The translations under genes were made by a program, and so were the position numbers. Source: Candidatus Limimorpha equi (GTDB lineage: Bacteria > Bacteroidota > Bacteroidia > Bacteroidales > F082). From it: a stretch of DNA of 10,093 nt. The stretch is from NCBI GenBank assembly GCA_018065885.1, contig JAGHSL010000114.1, forward strand, positions 1 to 10,093, given 5' to 3'. The notes under the pieces were generated by a model that saw nothing but the letters and a program-made list of their open reading frames with translations, was not told the DNA's origin and searched no databases. This document shows, piece by piece, positions 5,778-10,093 of this stretch (position 1 is the stretch's first letter; every line of letters starts with the position of its first letter).

Positions 5778-7043
5778 ATGTATTACGAAAGACTTGTTGA
5801 GAAAGAAATTGCACTGAAATTGCGCACTTCGGGGGCAGTTTTGGTGGCTGGACCGAAATTTTGCGGAAAGACGACGACTTGCCTACGCTATCAGAAAAGT
5901 TTTGTAAAGCTGAACACGAAACAGGCTATCGAACTGGCAAGGCTGAATCCGAAGGCGGTTTTGGAAGGCGAAACTCCCCGACTGATAGACGAATGGCAAA
6001 CCGTCCCCGATTTGTGGAATCAGGTGAAAGACAATCTGGATTTTAATTATGAGTTTGGAAAATTCATTCTGACAGGCAGCTCCACACCTGCCGACAAAAC
6101 CGAAGTCCATCATTCAGGAGCAGGACGCATTACGCCCATGAAAATGAAGACAATGTCGCTTTTTGAGTCAAACGAATCGGAAGGCATTGTGTCGTTGGCA
6201 GAACTATTCGACGGAGCAAGCGACATCAAAATCAATGGAAACGAGTCGTTTACCATCGATGACGTGGCTTTTTTGATGTGCCGTGGCGGCTGGCCTATTT
6301 CCGTTTTAGCCGACAAGGAAATCGCTTTGGAAATCACGAAAAACTATTATAACGGTCTGTTCCTTTTTGAGGACAGCGACAACGAGCGTTTCCGCAACAA
6401 AAATCCTGAAGTGATGCGGATGATTTTGCGCAGTTATGCCCGCCACATTTCTACAGAAGCCGCCGCCTCAACCATCATAGAGGATGTCAAGCAAAGCAAC
6501 GAAAGGTCGATGGACCCCAAGACTTTCGATGATTATATGGAAGCCTTGCGCGACATTTTCATCATCGATGACCTTCAAGCCTGGAATCCAAACATCAGGT
6601 CGAAAACTTCGATAAGAACAACTCCAACACGGCATTTCGTTGACACTTCGATTGCCTGCCGCGCCTTGTCGATAGGTCCCGATGACCTGAAACGCGACCT
6701 CAACAGTTTCGGACTTTTCTTTGAAGATTTTGCCGTGAGAGACTTATCTGTTTATGCCGCCACATTACACGGCGAAGTGCGCCATTACCGCGACAATGCA
6801 GGTTTGGAATGTGATGCTGTAGTCCATTTGGAAGATGGACGTTGGGGCGCTGTGGAAATCAAGATTGGCGGTGAAAAACTGATTGAAGAAGGTGCCGCCT
6901 CACTGAAAACGCTCCGAAAGAAAATCGTTGAAAAAAGTGATGAAAACGCGCCTTCATTTTTAATGGTGCTTACCGCCGTCGGGCCTTCCTACCGAAGAAA
7001 AGACGGTGTGTTTGTCGTGCCTATCAATCTGCTGAAGCCTTGA
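5778..7043 (+). CDS. AAA-family ATPase with DUF4143 C-terminal domain (copy 2)
   Basis: A 421-residue paralogue of the ATPase at 2955-4235, alignable end to end by eye with only short length differences. Walker A is GPKFCGKT (25-32), Walker B RLIDE (68-72), sensor-like FILTGS (96-101) and SGAGR (113-117). The middle region keeps FLMCRGGWPISV and QAWNPNIRSKTSIRT. The C-terminal DUF4143 part keeps ECDAVV (344-349, Asp346) and VEIK (359-362), again spaced like a PD-(D/E)XK active site, then IGGEKLIEEGAASL and the closing YRRKDGVFVVPI shared with copy 1. The ATG at 5778 is fixed by the adjacent promoter and by homology. The stop codon abuts the stop of the phosphatase gene on the other strand, with no 3' repeat block, unlike copy 1. 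Predicted cytosolic; function unknown. The shared residues suggest that both copies are active proteins. Confidence 0.9.
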   Translation: MYYERLVEKEIALKLRTSGAVLVAGPKFCGKTTTCLRYQKSFVKLNTKQAIELARLNPKAVLEGETPRLIDEWQTVPDLWNQVKDNLDFNYEFGKFILTGSSTPADKTEVHHSGAGRITPMKMKTMSLFESNESEGIVSLAELFDGASDIKINGNESFTIDDVAFLMCRGGWPISVLADKEIALEITKNYYNGLFLFEDSDNERFRNKNPEVMRMILRSYARHISTEAAASTIIEDVKQSNERSMDPKTFDDYMEALRDIFIIDDLQAWNPNIRSKTSIRTTPTRHFVDTSIACRALSIGPDDLKRDLNSFGLFFEDFAVRDLSVYAATLHGEVRHYRDNAGLECDAVVHLEDGRWGAVEIKIGGEKLIEEGAASLKTLRKKIVEKSDENAPSFLMVLTAVGPSYRRKDGVFVVPINLLKP

Positions 7044-7499
7044 TTAAGATTTCATGACATTTTCCAGCAGCCCCTCGCAACCATCCCAAACATCGCGCCA
7101 TGTGGCCTCAAAATCGCCCGTATACCAAGGGTCGGCCACATCGCCCGGGCGGTGCGTGTAATTCATCAAAAGGCTGATTTTGTGTTGTGTGTCTTCGCCA
7201 AACATGCGTTTCAAGTTGCGAAGGTTATTGCGGTCCATGGCAATGATTTGGTCGAAATAATCATAATCCTGCCGCGTCATCTGGCGAGCCGTTTTGCCTG
7301 CGCAACCTATGCCGTGTTCGGCAAGTATGCGGCGCGCCGGAGGATAAACGGGATTGCCGATTTCCTCGGTCGAAGTGGCGGCCGATGCTATCTCGAACTG
7401 CGATTCAAGGCCGGCGTCTTTCATCATTTTCTTCATAACGAATTCCGCCATTGGGCTGCGGCAGATGTTTCCGTGGCAAATGAAAAGTATCTTGTGCAT
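7044..7499 (-). CDS. Low-molecular-weight protein tyrosine phosphatase
   Basis: A 151-residue cytosolic phosphatase of the LMW-PTP family, removing phosphate from protein tyrosine. The catalytic loop CHGNICRS (C-x5-R-S) lies right after the start, at about residues 8-15, and the general-acid loop is ADPWYTG near the C-terminus. Both are complete. The start at 7499 is chosen because it gives the family's usual MHKILFICHGNICRS opening; an upstream in-frame ATG at 7520 would add seven residues and lies at the -7 box. In Bacteroidota such genes often stand alone, as here; in other bacteria they partner with tyrosine kinases of capsule clusters, and none is visible in the window. The gene converges on ATPase 2 with no base between the two stop codons. 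Confidence 0.93.
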   Translation of the reverse strand: MHKILFICHGNICRSPMAEFVMKKMMKDAGLESQFEIASAATSTEEIGNPVYPPARRILAEHGIGCAGKTARQMTRQDYDYFDQIIAMDRNNLRNLKRMFGEDTQHKISLLMNYTHRPGDVADPWYTGDFEATWRDVWDGCEGLLENVMKS

Positions 7500-7517
7500 T
7501 TTTATCTGAATATGTGG

Positions 7518-7525
7518 CAAAAATA
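7518..7525 (-). promoter_or_regulatory. -7 promoter box of the phosphatase gene
   Basis: TATTTTTG on the minus strand matches TAnnTTTG, 18 bp before the ATG at 7499. The leader would be very short, about 12 bases. The -33 match is poor. Confidence 0.5.
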
Positions 7526-7536
7526 AACATTTTTCC

Positions 7537-7544
7537 TACCTTTG
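7537..7544 (+). promoter_or_regulatory. -7 promoter box of the PH-like gene pair
   Basis: TACCTTTG matches TAnnTTTG exactly, 16 bp before the ATG at 7561. It lies only 11 bp from the oppositely directed -7 box of the phosphatase gene, so the two promoters overlap. Initiation would be about 10 bases before the ATG at 7561 or 16 before the alternative ATG at 7567. Confidence 0.55.
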
Positions 7545-7560
7545 CGGAAAATTCGCCGCT

Positions 7561-8136
7561 ATGGAAATGGAAATATTACAGAATCTTGAATCACCGAAAT
7601 GGAAAAAGATTCTTACTGTTGAAATCATTGTTTTTTTGATTCTCGTTGCAGGTTCGATTCTATTAGAAAAATACAGCAATGAGATGGAGTTTGGACTGCT
7701 TTTTAACATGGAAATCTTTACGATTCTTGGAGTCTCTTCTATTATTTTCAGCAGCAAAACCACAGCAAAATATCTCGCCATTGACGATAACAACTTGATA
7801 TTCAAACGTATGCTTGGAATCACATTGTTGCCTTTGACGGAAATTGCCAGCATAGAAAAAGCCGATGACCAACTTTACGGACGCAACAAGGACAAATTGG
7901 CGGATCCCAACGGAGAAGCACGAAAAATCTATGGTCAGGCGAAAGACGAAAACAAAAGCCGTTTCGACAAAAAACTCGCCTACGCCGGCTGGTGCAAGCG
8001 CGGCACGGAACACAAGTATTACTTATTCAGCGCCCAGCGCGACAATCACGCGCTCATCACCACAAAAGACGGAAAACTCTATGTGGTTGATTACGAAAAT
8101 GCTGAAGCAATAAAGCGGAAAGCCGGACTTGATTGA
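7561..8136 (+). CDS. Two-TM protein with bacterial PH-like domain (paralogue 1)
   Basis: A 191-residue protein not tied to a named gene. Two hydrophobic segments (about 17-35 and 46-64) form a hairpin in the membrane, leaving a cytosolic C-terminal domain. From about residue 71 the pattern resembles a bacterial pleckstrin-homology-like fold: YLAIDDNNLIFKR, LLPLTEIASIEKA, then ALITTKDGKLYVVDYENAEA (164-183) and a last amphipathic helix. That assignment is by pattern and is an inference. The start may be 7561 or 7567 (an ATGGAA duplication); the neighbouring paralogue begins MEILQ, which favours 7567. The next gene starts 39 bp downstream and encodes a close relative, so the pair is probably one operon. 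The function is unknown. Confidence 0.8.
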   Translation: MEMEILQNLESPKWKKILTVEIIVFLILVAGSILLEKYSNEMEFGLLFNMEIFTILGVSSIIFSSKTTAKYLAIDDNNLIFKRMLGITLLPLTEIASIEKADDQLYGRNKDKLADPNGEARKIYGQAKDENKSRFDKKLAYAGWCKRGTEHKYYLFSAQRDNHALITTKDGKLYVVDYENAEAIKRKAGLD

Positions 8137-8175
8137 TTTTCAATAAATTTACTTTTACTTCAAAAATTACTACCT

Positions 8176-8748
8176 ATGGAAATATTACAGGATTTTGAAT
8201 CGGTAAAATGGAGAAGGCTGTTTGTTAGGTACATTTGTATGCTCGTCATTTGCCTTGCGGCAATAATCTTCGTTATTGTTTACGACAAGGCATCGTTGTG
8301 GGGTGGTTCAGCCGCTATCGCTTTGATGATTACTATCCCAATTTCCTTCGTCAGTAGCAGCAAATGTATAGCCAGAAACCTTGCCATTGATGATGACAAC
8401 TTGTATTTCAATTATATGATTGGATCGATTTTGTTGCCTTTGTCCGAAATCGTCAGTATCGAAAAAGCCGATGACCAGCTTTATGGCCGTGGCAGAGGTA
8501 AATTAATGAACTCTGGCACAAATGCTGAACGAGTTTACGGTCTGAATGATAAGAAAAGCGAAAGGAAAAAACTTTCCAACCGGCAAATGACTTACGGCGG
8601 TTGGTGCAAGCGCGGAACGGAACACATATATTATTTATTCAGCGCACAACGCGACAATCACGCGCTTATCACCACGAAAAGCGGTAAGCTCTATGTGGTT
8701 GATTACGAGAATATTGAAGCGATAAAAAGAAAAACAGGACTTGAATAA
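8176..8748 (+). CDS. Two-TM protein with bacterial PH-like domain (paralogue 2)
   Basis: A 190-residue paralogue of the preceding gene, same order of parts: two membrane segments (about 17-36 and 43-60), then the PH-like region. Conservation is very uneven. SIEKADDQLYGR (94-105) and GGWCKRGTEH (141-150) through YYLFSAQRDNHALITTK (152-168) to the end are nearly identical between the copies, while the membrane segments and the linker around 106-140 differ strongly. This pattern suggests tandem duplication followed by divergence of the membrane part, with the cytosolic surface kept. The 39-bp gap upstream has TACTTTTA as a possible weak internal promoter box. A perfect palindrome begins just after the stop codon. 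Confidence 0.8.
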   Translation: MEILQDFESVKWRRLFVRYICMLVICLAAIIFVIVYDKASLWGGSAAIALMITIPISFVSSSKCIARNLAIDDDNLYFNYMIGSILLPLSEIVSIEKADDQLYGRGRGKLMNSGTNAERVYGLNDKKSERKKLSNRQMTYGGWCKRGTEHIYYLFSAQRDNHALITTKSGKLYVVDYENIEAIKRKTGLE

Positions 8749-8789
8749 AAAACATTTGTAGAGACGTTTTGCAAAACGTCTCTACAAAT
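8747..8789 (-). terminator. 36-bp perfect palindrome acting as epimerase terminator
   Basis: Arms ATTTGTAGAGACGTTTTG (8754-8771) and its exact complement (8772-8789) form an uninterrupted palindrome, in RNA a long hairpin. On the minus strand it is followed by G and six T (complement of 8747-8752), so it should end transcripts of the epimerase gene. On the plus strand no T-run follows. TAGAGACG...CGTCTCTA palindromes are, from memory, a dispersed repeat type in Bacteroidota and cyanobacteria, so it may be a REP-like element as well. Confidence 0.75.
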
Positions 8790-8800
8790 TATAGTTGGGT

Positions 8801-9964
8801 TTATGATAGTTTTTCCAGTATCTGCCAGCATTGGAACAGGCCTCTCGGCACATGGAAACAGCCTTTCCATTTACCGCCTTTCAAGGGCAGCAACACCTCG
8901 CCTTGGCGGTTCAGATAACCGTACCATTCGGGATATTCAGGGTCGGTGAAATGCGCCCAGACATAATCGTTGACCTTTTCAAACCAATCCAAACATTCTT
9001 GATTTCCAGTCAGTTGATAGCCTTTCAGCATCGTGATGAGAGTTTCTATATGCACCCACCACAGTTTCTGATCCCATTCTAATTTCTCGGGCGGATAGCC
9101 TTTTCTGTCGAGGAAATAGAAGATGCCGCCGTTTTCCTTGTCCCAGCCGTAATTCACTTCGCTAAGGGCGATTTTCACGGCCTTGTCAATCAAATCCTTA
9201 CGGTTCAGGCGCACACCCAAATCCATGATGAACCACATGGCTTCGATGGCGTGGCCCGGATTGAGCAGACGGCCATTGAAGTTGTCCATCAGTTCGCCAT
9301 CAACGCCGACATGCTCGACGATGAGGCCCAATTCGGGGCGATAGAAGACATCCAAAACTTCGTGTAGGCAGGTGTCGATGGTCTTTTGCAGGAACTCAGG
9401 TTCAAGCAGCGACTCAATTTCCAAGGCCACATTGCAGAGAATCATCGGCAGGTCGAAACTCTTCATCGGACGGGTGCCCGGCACAGTCTTGTTCCATTTT
9501 CCTTTCGGGTTATCGACTTTTGAAAGCACGATGTCGAAAGTCTTTTTGGCGATGTCGGCATATTCCTTGTTGCCCGTGGCGATACTCAGCTGGCCAAAAG
9601 CCAAAACCGCAAAGGTGTAGGAGAAAATGTTGTAAGGCTCAACCAACGGGTTGCCTTGGCGGTCGAGGGCAAAATACCAGTTGTAATGGCCATCGTGACC
9701 ATATTTCTTCAGAAACTCAGCCCCTTGAATGGCGCAATCCAGCCACTCCTGACGTTTTTCCACTTTATTGTAAAGGACGGAAAACATCCAGACTTCGCGG
9801 CCTTGCAGCCAAACGAATTTATCAGTATCAAAAACAGAACCATCGCGGTTGAGGCAGGTGAAATAGCCGCCAAACTCCTTGTCCTGCGATTTTTCAAGCC
9901 AAAATGGAACCACTTTATCGAGCAGTTCGTGCTTGTAGCGTTGTGCTAATTGTTTGAAATCCAT
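8801..9964 (-). CDS. N-acylglucosamine 2-epimerase (AGE family)
   Basis: A 387-residue (alpha/alpha)6-barrel enzyme of the AGE / renin-binding-protein family. The best-fitting activity is interconversion of N-acetylglucosamine and N-acetylmannosamine (EC 5.1.3.8), a step in sialic acid use. Family marks are FVWLQGREVW (50-59), LLNPGHAIEAMW (233-244) with His238, WWVHIETL (302-309) with His305, and GCFHVPRGL (368-376) with His371. The GCFHVPR form is that of renin-binding-protein-type epimerases and argues against cellobiose 2-epimerase, the main alternative in this fold. Length and both ends are as expected, with no signal peptide, so it is cytosolic. No other sialic acid genes are in the window, so the pathway link is unproven. 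A TAATTTTG box lies upstream and a palindromic terminator downstream. Confidence 0.88.
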   Translation of the reverse strand: MDFKQLAQRYKHELLDKVVPFWLEKSQDKEFGGYFTCLNRDGSVFDTDKFVWLQGREVWMFSVLYNKVEKRQEWLDCAIQGAEFLKKYGHDGHYNWYFALDRQGNPLVEPYNIFSYTFAVLAFGQLSIATGNKEYADIAKKTFDIVLSKVDNPKGKWNKTVPGTRPMKSFDLPMILCNVALEIESLLEPEFLQKTIDTCLHEVLDVFYRPELGLIVEHVGVDGELMDNFNGRLLNPGHAIEAMWFIMDLGVRLNRKDLIDKAVKIALSEVNYGWDKENGGIFYFLDRKGYPPEKLEWDQKLWWVHIETLITMLKGYQLTGNQECLDWFEKVNDYVWAHFTDPEYPEWYGYLNRQGEVLLPLKGGKWKGCFHVPRGLFQCWQILEKLS

Positions 9965-10024
9965 AGTGTTATTTTATCATTACCGTTAAATAACCAGCCT
10001 TCTTGTGAAGGCACTGTATTTATG

Positions 10025-10032
10025 CAAAATTA
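10025..10032 (-). promoter_or_regulatory. -7 promoter box of the epimerase gene
   Basis: TAATTTTG on the minus strand matches TAnnTTTG exactly, 60 bp before the ATG at 9964. A TTTG at 10055-10058 is 22 bp upstream, slightly long for a -33 element. A 16-bp palindrome (10039-10054) fills the spacer. Confidence 0.45.
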
Positions 10033-10038
10033 CGAGGT

Positions 10039-10054
10039 TTTTTCAATTGAAAAA
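10039..10054. repeat. 16-bp palindrome in the epimerase promoter
   Basis: TTTTTCAATTGAAAAA is a perfect palindrome lying just upstream of the -7 box. Position suggests a possible operator; AT-richness means it could also be chance. Confidence 0.4.
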
Positions 10055-10060
10055 CAAAAT

Positions 10061-10093
10061 TCCGAACTTTTTGACGATTTCACTCCGAACTTT
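10061..10093. repeat. Edge of a further 23-bp-period repeat array
   Basis: TCCGAACTTT occurs at 10061-10070 and again at 10084-10093, exactly 23 bp apart, and the second copy is cut by the window end. On the minus strand the unit contains GAAATC, resembling the core of the two ATPase-associated arrays. Only one full unit is visible, so the array is probable, not proven. Confidence 0.5.

Noticed and set aside
2955..7043. Composite transposon with the two ATPase genes as inverted ends
   Set aside because: The ATPases are in opposite orientation and flank other genes, but they are diverged paralogues with no terminal inverted repeats, target duplication or transposase motif visible.
7152..7526. 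Plus-strand frame opposite the phosphatase gene
   Set aside because: Antisense to a well-conserved enzyme with intact catalytic motifs.
9656..9949. Plus-strand frames opposite the epimerase gene
   Set aside because: Shadow frames of a conserved AGE-family gene, without domains or a promoter.

Overview
The window looks like a chromosomal stretch from a member of the Bacteroidota, most likely order Bacteroidales. Three things point there. Several genes are preceded by TAnnTTTG-type -7 boxes with very short leaders. No clear Shine-Dalgarno sequences are seen. The gene families (glutaminyl-tRNA synthetase of this form, a lipoprotein-type nitroreductase, AAA/DUF4143 ATPases, an AGE-family epimerase) are familiar in that group. 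I cannot name genus or species.

Layout, left to right. Positions 1-150 hold a leftward promoter for a gene outside the window and a strong terminator for glnS. glnS (minus, 156-1889) is followed divergently by a nitroreductase with a lipoprotein signal (plus, 2110-2748). The accessory core, 2886-7043, comes next: an AAA/DUF4143 ATPase on the minus strand with tandem 23-bp repeats on both sides, an ECF-type sigma factor gene with a downstream three-segment membrane protein gene (plus), then a second AAA/DUF4143 ATPase (plus) whose promoter is built into a different 23-bp repeat array. A low-molecular-weight protein phosphatase gene (minus, 7044-7499) converges on this second ATPase with no intergenic base. 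It shares a compact divergent promoter region with two tandem paralogous genes for two-TM proteins with a bacterial PH-like domain (7561-8748). A perfect 36-bp palindrome separates these from an N-acylglucosamine 2-epimerase gene (minus, 8801-9964). The final bases show two copies of another short repeat, again 23 bp apart.

The most interesting signal is that both ATPase genes carry tandem arrays with exactly the same 23-bp period but different unit sequence. They also share an 18-bp promoter and leader block. The ATPase 1 array (8 units in two blocks) and the ATPase 2 array (3 units) align at an A-rich core (RAAAATC in the sense direction of the ATPase), while the remainder of the unit differs. 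Inference: each ATPase copy travels with, or is controlled through, its own array, with the period conserved and the sequence diversified. ATPase 1 is also bracketed by a 55-bp near-identical direct repeat that could let the cassette be lost by recombination.

The housekeeping genes (glnS, phosphatase, epimerase) appear intact and ordinary. I saw no tRNA, rRNA, CRISPR array or transposase.
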